From Astragalus membranaceus (lineage: Eukaryota; Streptophyta; Magnoliopsida; Fabales; Fabaceae): a stretch of DNA of 64,000 bases. Location of the stretch: contig CM076849.1 in NCBI GenBank assembly GCA_039519185.1, positions 107,141,806 to 107,205,805 on the forward strand, in the 5' to 3' direction. The notes beneath the pieces were generated by a model. It searched no databases and was not told where the DNA came from. It saw only the letters and a program-made list of their open reading frames with translations. Below, one piece after another: positions 1-10,866 of the stretch. The position numbers were made by a program, and so were the translations under genes. Each line of letters starts with the position of its first letter. Positions within the stretch are counted from its first letter, which is position 1.

Positions 1-1
1 T

Positions 2-1096
2 AACATTGCCATGAAAGTGCAAGCTGATGATTCATGGCTATGGCATCGAAGATTTGGCCACCTCAACTCAAAAGCCTTAAAGTTGTTATATCAAAAGAAT
101 ATGGTAAGAGATTTACCAAGCCTAAAAGAAGATAGTGGAGCATGTGAAGGATGTCTTCTTGGAAAACAACACAAACTACCATTTTCAACGAGCAATGCAT
201 GGAGAGCTAAAGATGTGCTAGAGCTCATCCACACTGACATTTGTGGACCGATGAGGACACCATCACTCACCAACAACAGGTATTTCATCCTCTTCATCGA
301 TGACTTTTCTAGAATGACTTGGGTCTATTTCATCAAGGAAAAATCAGAAGTCTTTGGAATATTCAAGAAGTTCAAGGCCCTTGTAGAAAAGCAAAGTGGC
401 AAACACATAAAGAGGCTTAGGAGTGATCGCGGCAAAGAGTACAACTCCCATGAGTTTGATAAATTCTGTGAGGATGAAGGCATTGAAAAACAACTCACAG
501 TCGCATATTCTCCTCAACAAAATGGAGTATCTGAAAGAAGAAACCGCACGGTCATGGAAATGGCTAGATCGATGCTAAAGGATAAAGGACTACCAAACAC
601 TTTTTGGGCTGAAGCGGTTTATACTGCAGTCTACATTATCAATAGATGTCCAACTCAAGCAGTCCAAGACAAGACTCCCGTTGAAGCTTAGAGTGGGCAA
701 AAACCTTCTGCCAAACATTTAAGGGTCTTTGGATCAATCTGCTACATTCATGTCCCAGACCAAAAGAGGCATAAGTTAGAAGACAAAACGATTCGAGGCA
801 TCTTCTTGGGATACAGTACACAAATCAAAAGGCTATCGAGTCTACAACTTACAAACAAAGAAGCTCATCATTAGTCGAGATGTCGAAGTTGATGAAGCTG
901 CTGCTTGGAATTGGGAAAAAGAAAAAATTGAGAGAAGCAACATTTCCCTTCCAGTACAGCAACCTCAAGAAGAAGTTGAAGAAGTAACAGAAGATCCAGG
1001 TATGCCTTCTTCGTCTTCTCTTCAACAAGATTCCTCACCAGAATCTACTCCGAGGCGAGTAAGATCTCTGGCGGATATATATATGAAACTTGCAAT
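2..1096 (+). pseudogene. copia pre-integrase and integrase region, broken
   Basis: The 226-residue frame from 11 to 691 starts with the pre-integrase motif (WHRRFGHLN, then a CxxC after the second His). The integrase core follows, with acidic residues visible in HTDICGPM, RSDRGKEY and GVSERRNR, the expected D-D-E triad of copia integrase, which inserts the cDNA into the host chromosome. A TAG at 689-691 replaces an expected Trp (the next residues fit SGxKPS, as in SGKKPSAKHLRVFG). Downstream the frame recovers, shifts near 825 (DKTIRGIFLGYST is followed by a shift), then reads an acidic, Ser/Pro-rich linker to about 1075. The gene is non-functional as it stands. Confidence 0.9.
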
Positions 1097-1732
1097 TTGG
1101 CCATACTTGAGCCTGAAAACTATGAAATAGCATCAAAACAAGAAGTATGGGTCAAAGCAATGGATGAGGAGATTAAATCAATTGAGAAAATCAAAACATG
1201 GGAGCTAGTAGACTATCCAAAAGATAAAGATATCATAGGAGTCAAATGGGTTTATAAGACAAAGCTTAACCCTGATGGCTCAATACAAAAACACAAGGCT
1301 AGGTTTGTAGCAAAGGGCTACTCTCAGCAACCTGGAGTTGACTACAATGAGACATTTGCTCCAGTTGCTCGTCTAGACACTATAAGAGCTTTAATAGCTC
1401 TTGCAGCACAAAAAGAGTGGAGCATCTATCAACTAGATGTCAAGTCTGCATTTCTAAATGGAGTGCTAGAAGAAGAGATTTATATTGAGCAACCACAGGG
1501 CTTCGTCAGCAATGGAAATGAAGATAAAGTACTGAGACTAAGAAAAGCTTTATATGGTCTCAAGCAAGCTCCTCGAGCATGGTACAGCCGAATTGATCAA
1601 TACTTCATCAATCAAGGATTCAGGATGAGCAAGAGTGAGCCAACACCATATGTCAAGACCCAAGGTCAGCAGGATACTCTCAAAGCTTGGAGTTTCCGAA
1701 GTTTGCATCAAGGAGGAGTGTTAAAGAAGTGA
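1097..1732 (+). pseudogene. copia reverse transcriptase, internally deleted
   Basis: The 211-residue frame carries the N-terminal half of copia RT (RVT_2 family): WELVDYPKDKDIIGVKWVYK, HKARFVAKGYSQQPG and QLDVKSAFLNG with the first catalytic Asp, then KALYGLKQAPRAWY. The frame then jumps from PYVKTQGQQ to a short polyprotein C-terminus ending QGGVLKK, so the YVDD catalytic box and all of RNase H are missing. The frame is joined to the upstream linker by a frameshift within a TATATATA run around 1077-1084. The stop codon overlaps the start of the LTR. Confidence 0.9.
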
Positions 1733-2111
1733 TGCAAATTTCTAGTTTTCTCTATTGAAGTCTAGATCAAAGATATTCTAGAAATTACCATTACATGTAT
1801 TAAGTAAAAGAATCTAGAATATTCTATGTAAATATCAAAAGAGAAAAACCTAGAAGCTACAAGTACAAGATAAATCTAGAATATATTAGAGATGCTAATC
1901 ATGTAGAATTATCTAGAACCATCCTCAAGCACCTATAAATAGGCAAGCTTGGGAGCATTTGTAATCAAGTCATTTTGTAACCAATTTGAGAGCAATACAA
2001 CTATTCTTTTGCTCCAAACATCACACTACTATCATCTTCCAACTATCAACTAAAGCCTTCTCTACTATCCAACTATTTACTAAACTAGCATTACTACCTC
2101 AAATATTAACA
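1730..2111 (+). repeat. copia 3' LTR
   Basis: The 382-bp segment begins TGATGCAAATTT and ends ATTAACA, directly after the polyprotein stop and a purine-rich stretch (1710-1729) that can serve as polypurine tract. It contains a TATA box. The partner LTR is outside the window, so both boundaries are inferred. Confidence 0.75.
1934..1941 (+). promoter_or_regulatory. TATA box of copia LTR
   Basis: TATAAATA sits in the middle of the LTR, the usual place for the U3/R boundary of plant copia elements (CACCTATAAATAGGCAAG context). Confidence 0.6.
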
Positions 2112-2541
2112 ATTAATTATACTTTTCTTGTATAAAAGTATCATCTAATTTCTACCATCACGGTGAGATTCAAACTAATTATCCTACCTAAAAACCATGA
2201 TTTCTACAAAAAATACGGGATATTCATAAATCCTTAAATGATAAGCAATTAAGGTTATACCCTCCGACTTAGTCCCTATAGCACACATCATTTGAAGGCC
2301 ATATAGAATTCCTCAACTTTGCACCTAACCATTTTGCATTCTTTAAGATTCTACTGAAAGGGTTACAAGTTTGTTTAATGAAAATATAAGTTTCAATTTT
2401 TTCGTTACTTGTTCAGTTTTTTTAAAAAAAAATTCATTTCACAATGCTTAGTTGAGCAACGCTCCACATGGTTTAGGAATGCAATGATCCCATTTCCTCT
2501 AATTGTTTCAAGGCCTTAAAGTCAATAAAAATTCCTTGTTA
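2112..2541. other. AT-rich spacer between copia and Tat elements
   Basis: No frame or structured repeat was recognised. This is the left flank of the Tat insertion and ends with the target site CCAAT (2542-2546). Confidence 0.5.
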
Positions 2542-2546
2542 CCAAT

Positions 2547-3341
2547 TGTTTACCGCGATTTTTGGTAAACACCGCTAGTTACACGTGTGTGTTGCTTGCG
2601 AGACCAACTAAAAACATCTCAGAACATTTGTGGTAAAGTTTTTTACTAATGTTTGCGGTTTGTTATGAAAAAGGGTAATGATAGTCGTTTTAATGAAAGA
2701 AAAGTTACGAAGAAATGGAGAAGTGTTTAACAAGTGCAGAAACGTAGTGAAGTGCAGGAAAGTAGATAAAGAAAAGAAGATTGAAAACAGTAAAATGCAG
2801 GAATTCGTAAAGGAAAGCAAATAAACTGCAGAAATCTTTAAAGGAAAGTAAACACCATTGCATTGAATAAAGATTGGTACGCAGATTCATACATTGAACT
2901 CCTTTGACTCTGTTTTCTCTGATGCGGAAGTAAGAGTTTTGCAGAAGTTTATGTAGAAATGAATTTTGCGACCTTTGTTCTATGTACAGAACTACTATTT
3001 ATAAAGAAAAACTAATAACTGCACAGCGGTTTCAAAGCAGCGGTTTCAAAACTAAGCTAATTGTTTGGCTAATTCGACCAAGTAACTGCTCCATCTTTCG
3101 ACTACATTGCTGTTGTCTCTTTCGACCAGCACTCTTTGACTTAACTTGTTATCTGGATATTGTTCATCTTCCTGTCGAACTACTGGCTTCAGCTTTCCAA
3201 ATTTCGCTAAGTTATGCGCTACGCTGATTCTCCTTGGCTACCACTTCCTGGTGTCGAAATATTGCTCTTTCTTCTTGAATTTGCTAAGTCAAGCCTTGTT
3301 GACTGCATTTAATTTTAGCCTGTCGAAAATGCAGGCTAACA
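2547..3341 (-). repeat. Tat 3' LTR
   Basis: The 795-bp copy, read on the - strand, begins TGTTAGCCTGCATTTTCGAC and ends GGTAAACA. It is matched by 15289-16086. The TATA-like word on the - strand lies at 2995-3006. Six GTCGAA/TTCGAC sites are present. Confidence 0.95.
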
Positions 3342-3361
3342 AATTGCCCCCCAAAAAGAAG
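3342..3361 (-). other. polypurine tract of Tat element
   Basis: On the - strand the sequence just upstream of the 3' LTR reads CTTCTTTTTGGGGGGCAATT, with a G6 run typical of a plant gypsy polypurine tract, the primer for plus-strand DNA synthesis. Confidence 0.75.
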
Positions 3362-3641
3362 TTTTGGACTGAATTCTTGAATGAAGATAGAAAATGACTT
3401 TTTGAAATATCCTTCGACTATCCCATAAAATCTTATGATATCATTTAATATCTTTTCTTAGAATATGAGGGGACGTTTCTGTGCAAAAGTATAGCTTGCT
3501 GGCGCCTTCCTCCAACGAGAGCGCGCCACGTACACAAAGTAACTGCTGAGATTTTCTACGATCCCACGTTTCCCACCAAAGCCATGATTACCAACATTTT
3601 CTATTCTTTTTTAATTTATTAAATCGTGGTAAAAAAACGCC

Positions 3642-3649
3642 TATAAAAA
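3642..3649 (+). promoter_or_regulatory. candidate TATA box of the antisense gene
   Basis: TATAAAAA lies 182 bp before the ATG at 3824. This fits a short promoter with a pyrimidine-rich 5' leader (CTTCTTCTTCCC type) placed between the 3' LTR and the mobile-domain gene. A CACGTACAC word near 3527 is a possible upstream element. Promoter activity is inferred. Confidence 0.55.
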
Positions 3650-3823
3650 GAAACTGTGCCCTTTCACTTCTCTTTTTCCAGAATCTTCTTCTTCTTCCCT
3701 TGTCTCTGCGAATATCCCTTTTTTCCTCTTCTTCACCAGATACAACGCCTTACGCACTATACAAACTCACCATTGAAAACTCCATTTCTCTGTTATCTTT
3801 TCGTGACCTTTAAACTCATAACT

Positions 3824-6800
3824 ATGGCGTCATCTTCCAACATTGCTTCTAGTACTGTAGCTTCTAGGAAGCAAATCCTCGTGACTGAACCAGTTTTAAG
3901 TGAGGAGGAGGCTAAAATCTACCAATCTCAGGTACTAATCCCTTCTCCTGCACCTCTAAAACATGCATCTTTAGGTCCCCTTCCTCTTGCTGGTGACGAT
4001 TCATCTAAGATTAGAGAGGTTTTCCCTAGTTACCATAGACATAGCCCTAGGATCTTCAGTGAGGGTCCACACGTGATGGATTTCATGGGTAACCCAAATA
4101 GGGTTTTCAGGTCTTCTCCACCAACTGAAAAGATTACACCCTATATCGACTGGCTTAACAAAATCGAGTCGAAGAAAGGAGATGTTTGGAAGAATCAGGG
4201 AATCTTCGACCTGATTCAAATCTCAAGATATGGGCCTAAGTATCAAAGCCCAATGCTTATTGCAGCTCTGCATTTTTGGAAGCTTACTACTAATAGCCTT
4301 CATTTAAAATGTGGCATGCTTGCCCCCACTCTACTTGACGTGGCTGCCATAACAGGTTTGAAGCCATTAGGGGAGATTTTAGACCCTGCTACCACTGGTA
4401 CTGATCATGTATTTGACTTCAAAAAGGCTACTTTGAAAGGGTATATGGAGGACCATCACATCACTACCTCTGAGGATGTATCTGATGAAGAGCACATTGC
4501 TTTTCTTACTTTCTGGTTATCCTTTTATGTATTTTGCTCTTCGTCACTTCAAGTGGCTAAGATGTACATTTCTCTGGCCATTCAATTACATGAGTGTCGA
4601 AACATAAACTTGGCCAATCTTATTTGAGGGTCTCTGTTCGACAGCTTGAGACAAGGAGTTATTGATCTGAAAGCACTTAAACCAGGAGGAAAATACTTGG
4701 TCTCTCGACCAATTTGGCTTTTTCAATTGTGGCTCCTTGCCACTTTTGATTCGAAATTAACAATGTACATTCCTGATGACTTCCTTAATCTGGTTTCTAA
4801 CAGAGGGGTCGAAGGCGAACGACTTGCTTTGTTAAAGCCTAAGCAAATAGGAGTGTCTGTCGAAGATCTTTTTGCACAAGCTTTCGACATGTTTTTAAAT
4901 TGCATGGAGTTTGTTCCTTCCGTGGCACCCTTTGCTGGAAGGACTTATGGACCAACTTGGTTCATTAGAGAGTTTCCTACTACTAATCCTGTCGAAGAGG
5001 AGGAAACCAACCAAATTTGGAAGGCCTTTATAACTCCTAAATTGTTATCATCTCGAGCCTCTCTTGGGAAATCATCATACCTGTTTGGCGTATTCTCATA
5101 TCATCCCAGTTTGACTGCGCGACAATTTGGGTTATGCCAACTTCGACCTAGCCCTTTCTTCAGGTCTAAAAAGGAACTGCTGATTCTTGAGAGTGAAGAG
5201 GAATGGATATATCGCCTCAACAATTTTCCTGAGGATTCTTTTCATCTTTCTCCTATCCCTTTTGAGCGAAACTTCTCTTGTACCCACAAATTTTCTCAGT
5301 GGTGGACGGAGTATCTCACCAGGAAGTTTACTGGTGTTGAAGAGGCTGCTCTACTGGTTAAACTAATATCTGCTTTTCCCTCTTCGCAGAAAAAGAAGAC
5401 CAAGTCGAAAGGTACGCATATTCAAGAGATTCATGGCATTCCAATTTTTTTTTGAAACTGTGTATGACCCAACCAAACTTAGTCGAACTGTTTCTCAAGC
5501 TGCAAGAGTTTTAAAAAATAAATATATCGAAAGAATTCCAACAATGGTTTTTCCCCTTTTGTAACTGATAAGTATTCTTTTGCTTTAACACAAAACAAAC
5601 TCAAATTTCCGCCTTTGCCAACGTGTAACCTGGCTTTGGCATTTCGACCACCACTCCCACCATGGTTTATCTGTGGTTCGATTGGGGCACTTTACAATTT
5701 TCTTTCGAATAAAACAGCTGAGAAAATAGTTCCGACTAAGTGTACCTTAGACACATTTGAAGGTCATCTTCATTTGGATATTCGACATGTTCAAGTCAAA
5801 TCCATTATCAGAGAAGGTGATATATCAAACTCTTTGAAGAATTTATTTTCCCTTTTGTGCATATTTTGTATCAATACTTGTTTTGTCGAATATTTGCAGC
5901 TGTCGCTATTACCTCAGATTCGATAGATGAAGTCAAAGCACCAAAGGCGAAGAGGAAGGTAGTTGAAGCTTTGTCGAAGAAAGACATATCCCTCTCAATA
6001 GAGAAAAAAGTAAATATCCATACATTTTCTCTTTGCATCATCATTATGCTCTTTGACTGATTAGCTCTCTATTTTGTAGAGTCGAAGAAGGCAAAGAAGG
6101 CTAAACCACTAGTTATGAGTGACTCAGAGGTTGAAACTCTCAAATTCTTGCCTATTTATGTTTATTCTCTTTTTTCTGCTTATGCTTGCATGAGCGTTGC
6201 ATTTTCAGCCTGAGGAGGAACCACTAACCAGGACTAAGCCTATTAAGGTTCAAGCCCCTGAAGTAGAGAGAGAGAGAGAGAGAAAAACAAAAAACTCTCA
6301 AGATGTCTCCAAAGCTATTTCTCACCAAACCTCTGTCGAAAGACAGCAAAAAGACGAGAAGGCTCCAAAAAGGCTTATAAAGAAAATTAAGAGTGCACAC
6401 TCTTTAGTCGAAAACATCAGAGCTAAGGTGATTGATTGAAACTTATATCTTTTTCGAAGATTTTATTTATCTATGATAATACTCACTTTGCTTCATTTTC
6501 AGGGAACAGAAACTGTTAACCCTGAAATCCCAACAAGGCAGGTTACGCCTACCTCCACTCACTCCCCTTCAAAGATACTTGTTGCTGGAGAAGGTGTCGA
6601 AGGAGAAGATTTGAATCAGCAAACACCTGTTGTCGAGGCTACACTGCTGGTCGAAACAACTCCTCTTGCTGAAATTGCAAAGGAAGTTTCTGATCATGGC
6701 CCAGAGCATGCTGCTATGGATGTCGATGAAAGCCCTATTGCTGGCCAAAGTGGGACTGAGATCAGCATATCTTCTTCTCCAAACATGGAAGAACAAGAGT

Positions 6801-7657
6801 GTAGTGAAGATGGTAATGAGGCTGATCAAGAGGAAGAAGAAAAAGAAGGGAATGGTGAATCTCCTGAGGTAGCCAACCCTCCTTGCTCTGAGGTTTCGAC
6901 ACAACATACTAAAATTAGCTCAGAGGAATTGTCAGCTTTGAAGAATAAAAATACTCTTGAAGCTTTTAAACTGATGGTGAGTGGTTCGTCTTCGACAGAT
7001 GATAAGCCAAGCACTTCGACTGCCTCTGTCAGTGGTAACTCAGAGGACTCCAAAAAGGATCTAAAACAAGAACTTCGAGCAATCCTCTTTGGGGTAGATC
7101 TGTTCACGGCTATCGAAGAAGATCCTTCACTCACCTTCAAAGTTAAGGCCTTGCTCAATGGGTTAAACACTTCAAGCTCAAGCGAATCTCTCTTGGGCTT
7201 CATTATTGAGTTTGAGCCTTTCTTAGAACAAATCTCGAAAGATATTCAGCAAAAAAAAGGCCTCATTGTGAAGAGGGAGGGTGACACCAGACTTTTGCAA
7301 GAAGAATGCGCAGCAGTAGAAGCATCTGAAGCCAAAATTTCGACTCTGGAGATTAATGAGTCAATTGTTGCTCAAGAAATAGCTGAACATGATGCCATTA
7401 TTCTACAGTATCAAGAGGAAATTAAAGCTTTGCAGTCGAAAATTATGGCAGAGGAGAAAAAGAAAGCTATTGCCCAACAGAAATCTTCAAAAGCTGCACT
7501 TCGAGCTGAGGCAACTCTGGCAATTAAGCATCTAGAAAGGGTTCATCAATATGAAGCAGGAATTCAGAAGTCAATTGAAGATGAAGCCCATCTTGATAAC
7601 AGATTAAAGATTGCTAGAGGTGTCTTTGAGAGAATTAAAAATACTTTTGTAATTTAA
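3824..7657 (+). pseudogene. antisense plant-mobile-domain (PMD) and coiled-coil gene, multi-exon
   Basis: The gene is antisense to the retrotransposon. The start ATG at 3824 follows a TATA box and leader. Residues from about 60 onward match the plant mobile domain (aminotransferase-like PMD family of MAIN/MAIL1 proteins and transposons): HFWKLTTNSLHLKCGML, TLLDVAAITGLKPLGE, then FWLSFYVFC and, past an in-frame TGA (4625-4627), FDSLRQGVIDLKALKPGGK and PIWLFQLWLLATF. At least one frameshift lies near the T9 run at 5445. Short introns with GT/AG ends and phase 0 are visible at about 6010-6081, 6130-6208 and 6428-6502; a first one near 5817-5899 is less clear. The last exon (6503-7657) is Ser/Glu-rich, then a coiled coil of about 120 residues (EEIKALQSKIMAEEKKK region), ending TAA at 7657. 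Its end overlaps the integrase frame by 54 bp. PMD function is unsettled; a role for the element is my inference. It may be a captured host gene or a lineage-specific extra ORF. Confidence 0.75.
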
Positions 7658-8623
7658 ATTCGACTTCTCTAGTTTTTTAATTTTAACTCTGTATTTCGCC
7701 AATATTTGTTGGTACCTTTTTAAGTATTTACCATTTATACGCAAAATTCGATTATCAGCACCTAACTCTTCGACTTCATAAGCGCCATTTGAGAATACTC
7801 GTAAAATTTTAAATGGCCCTTCCCAATTTGGTGACCATTTACCCAAGGCTCTATCTTTTTTGTCCATAGGTAGGATAACCTTCCACACTAAGTCTCCTAT
7901 GACAAACGTTTTTGATTTAACCTTTTTGTTGTAGGCTTTAGCTACTCTTTCTTTTTGCCTTGTGAGGACATCTAATGCAAATAACCTTTCTTCATCTAAA
8001 TCAACTAATTCATCTAAAATCATATCCCAATAATGATCAGATGGAATTTCAAATTGCCTTTGAATTCTGGTTGATTGTAGATATATTTCGACAGGCAATA
8101 CTGCATCATCCCCAAAGGTAAGCCTGAATGGAGTAGTATTAATTGATTCTCTAGGAGAATTTTGACAAGCCCATAATGCTTGATCATGGGTTTTGTGCCA
8201 ATTCTTAGGCTTTTGCCCAATATATTTTTTAATCAAATTAATGATAATTTTATTGGCTGCTTCGACTTGACCATTTGCTTGAGCATAATATGGTGTCGAA
8301 CTTAATAACTTAAATCCATTTTCAGAGGCAAATTCTACCATTTTTCGACCAATAAAAACCGAACCTTGATCAGTAGTAATGGTTTTTGAAATCCCAAACC
8401 TATATAGGATATGGTTTTGAATAAAGTTCATTACTGCCTCTTGGTCTACCTTAGCTAAGGGAATAGCTTCGACCCATTTAGTGAAGTAATCGATACCTAC
8501 CAATATATAACGGTGGCCCTTCGACGACATTGGCTTAATTTCACCAATTATGTCTAATGCCCAACCTCTAAACGGCCAAGGTTTTACTATTGAATGTAAT
8601 TCACTTGCAGGTGCGTGTTGCAC
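7604..8623 (-). pseudogene. Tat integrase (uninterrupted frame in a broken polyprotein)
   Basis: The 339-residue frame contains a full rve integrase core. The catalytic triad is D24 (WALDIIG), D85 (TTDQGS) and E121 (GQVEAANK), a D-D-35-E spacing. The C-terminal region (KVILPMDKKDRALGKWSPNW, then GPFKI and NGAYEVEELG) matches the usual gypsy integrase tail with the GPY-like module. Integrase joins retroelement cDNA to host DNA. No stop interrupts this frame, but the H2C2 finger lies in a different frame just upstream (frameshift about 8600-8640), so it cannot be made from the normal polyprotein. Its end overlaps the antisense gene. Confidence 0.88.
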
Positions 8624-9346
8624 TCCTGCGTGTTTTTGACATTCTTGGCATCCTTATGCAATCTTTTAGCATAGTTGGCCAGTATACTCCTTGTCGAAAC
8701 AAGAGCCATTTATTCTTGTGGCCTACTTGGTGAGACCCACAAGCTCCACCATGAGTATTGGATGTTGCTAAGTATGCCTCACTTTCACTAAGGCATTTAA
8801 GCAAAACTCCTTCAGGAGTTTTCTTGAACAACTCATTTCCAATAATCACGTAGCTTAATGCCCTATACTTGGTTTTTCGATTTGTTGTTCCTGTTGGATT
8901 TTCCAAGTATTCGACAATTGGTATTCGCCAATCATTGTCGATGGCAAAAATTTTGCCATTTTCACTTGGAGGACATAATAATTCTAACTTGTCTGCCCCC
9001 CCCCCCCCAAGTTTTGGCATTGACAATTCGTCTTCAGAATAGTCTGTCGAAATTAATTTCTCTTTGATTTCTATTAATTCTCTGAATTTTGTTGGAGAAA
9101 ATTTATATCCTGAAGCAATTTGTGCCAAATCATTTGCCTCGTGATTTTCAATTCGAGGTATATGCTCAATGTTAACATAGTCGAAGCGTTTCAACAGAGC
9201 ATTGGCAGTGATGACGTATATGATTAAATTCTCTACTCCTTAGTTAATTGCTTCACCACTAATTCGGAATCACCTCTAATTTCGACAGATTTTTCCCCCA
9301 GTTCTAGCGAAACTTCTAGTCCTACTAACAAGGCTTCGTACTCGGC
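8601..9346 (-). pseudogene. Tat archaeal-type RNase H end and integrase H2C2 finger
   Basis: From 9346 the frame continues the second RNase H after a stop (expected Gln codon read as TAG at the boundary; AEYEA follows). The 197-residue frame at 9194-8601 holds the last RNase H block (IEHIPRIENHEANDLAQ) and, after a linker, the HHCC finger of integrase (HGGACGSHQVGHK, then WPTMLKDC). A C12 run on the + strand (8997-9008) lies in the linker and gives a Gly run; its length is likely unstable. A frameshift near the Cys pair separates it from the integrase core. Confidence 0.82.
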
Positions 9347-10434
9347 CTAATTATTAGAGCAAAGTTCTTTGATTTTAAATTTATACTTCGTTGGTATTTT
9401 TGTTGGCGAAATAATTAATATCCCAATTCCAGAACCATTTTTATAGCTCGATCCATCGAAGTATAATGTCCATGGTTGAATATTCATATGATTAATTGTC
9501 ACTTCGACCAATGAGTGGTCGACAATAAAATCTACAACAATTTGCCCTTTGATAGCTTTCAACAGTTGATAAGTTAATGGATATTCAGAAAGGGCTAAAG
9601 CCCATTTGCCAATTCGACTATGCAATATAGGTTTCGACAACATATGTTTAATAATATCAAAATGAGAATAAACATACACATTAACGGGTTTTATATATTG
9701 CTTTAATTTGGTACAAGAGAAATACAAACAAAGGCACAATTTCTCCGTTGCATGATATCTAGTTTCAGCATCATTTAAAACTCTACTAAGGTAATATATA
9801 GCTCTTTCGACATCATTATCATCCTCTTGTGCTAACATGCTACCTATTGTCAGCTCTGATGCTGCTATATACAATTTCACCACCTTATCTCTGATAGGTG
9901 GTAACAAGATAGGTGGTTTAACTAGATAAGATTTAATCTCGTCGAAGGCCTTTTGGTGTTCTGGATCCCATTTGAACACGTCTTCTTTCTTCAGTCGAAG
10001 CAATGGCGAGAAAACTTGAGTCTTGCCACTTAGGTTTGAGATGAACCTTCTCAGGAAGTTGATCTTCCCCAGTAATGACTGAAGCTCCTTTTTAGTCGAA
10101 GGCGCCTTTGTTTCCATGATTGCTTTCGTCTTGTTTTGATTTATTTCAATGCCTTTTTTGTGGACAACAAATCCCAAGAAATCACCTGCACGTACACAGA
10201 AGGCACATTTTATTGGATTCATTTTCAATCCATATTTTCTCATTCTTTCGATTGACTGTCGAAGATGGTCTATATGACCATTTTCTGTCGAAGATTTAAC
10301 AACAATATCATCTATGTATACTTGCATAAAATTTTCAACAAAATCATGAAACATAGAATTCATTGCTCTCTGGTATGTTGCACCAGCATTTTTTAGACCA
10401 AAAGGCATTACAACCCATTCATAAACAACCCATT
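9347..10434 (-). pseudogene. Tat reverse transcriptase (N-terminal deletion), degenerate RNase H, start of second RNase H
   Basis: From MPFGLKNAGATYQRAMN the frame holds the RT palm with YIDD (residues 31-34 counted from that Met) and the connection (FLGFVVHKKGIEINQNK). A first RNase H follows whose expected catalytic region reads LYIAASELTIGSML and lacks the Asp, as is known for Tat elements. Then comes the start of the added RNase H (WTLYFDGSSYKNGSGIGIL) with its Asp. The frame ends at TAG where NNQAEYEA is expected, a CAG to TAG change. Upstream, the RT fingers and the block with the first catalytic Asp are gone: the frame enters directly through a duplicated YEWVV at about 10406-10435. 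RT activity is lost. Confidence 0.9.
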
Positions 10435-10866
10435 CATATTATCTTCAAGGTTAACTTCATTGTTAACTTCAGTGGTTTGATTAACCATCATTTGTTGCAA
10501 TTCGGCCTCTAAAGCCGCATTTTGTTTATTCTCGGCCACGTAGGTCGTGATTCGATCCCATATATTGGGTTCAGACATCATCAATATCTAGGGACCATCC
10601 CACCCTGTTGGCTTACAGAAGCCATTTGGGCGGCTAGACTCACCAATCACCTTCCTCTCCCAAATGAAACCATGGGTAAGGTGTAGATCTAGTGAAGCAT
10701 ATACGTTGTCTTGAGGGACATATGCCGTATCAGAAGGTGTACATGGCGCAATATTCGCCAATTGTTTGTCGAAGGTATGTTTAGTGATGTGATCAACTTC
10801 AGCTAAGAAATAGCTTTGGTCGCCCTCCACATTTTCGACTAGACCATCCTCTCTCCAAATAGAGAT
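10435..10866 (-). pseudogene. Tat protease-RT linker remnant
   Basis: The frame at 10830-10588 continues the polyprotein past the protease after a TAG (expected Gln, VPSTLH then RISIWREDG). It is followed by a Gln/Asn-rich stretch with SEPNIWDRITTYVAENKQ (about 10575-10520), then the point where RT N-terminal sequence should start. I recognise no catalytic domain here. It corresponds to the variable linker between protease and RT in Tat elements. Confidence 0.6.

Larger units (their letters stand above)
1..2111 (+). mobile_element. Ty1/copia retrotransposon, 3' part
   Basis: Copia-type domain order is seen: pre-integrase zinc region and integrase, then reverse transcriptase, then an LTR. This order (INT before RT) separates copia from gypsy. 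The 5' LTR, gag and protease lie outside the window. The reading frame is broken by a stop at 689, at least two frameshifts (about 823-835 and about 1080-1096), and an internal deletion that removes the second half of RT and RNase H. The LTR boundary is inferred from TG/CA ends. No TSD can be checked because the left end is missing. Confidence 0.9.

Noticed and set aside
8997..9008. C12 run as a programmed frameshift site in pol
   Set aside because: The frame is open through it as a Gly run in a variable linker. More likely a slippage-prone homopolymer.
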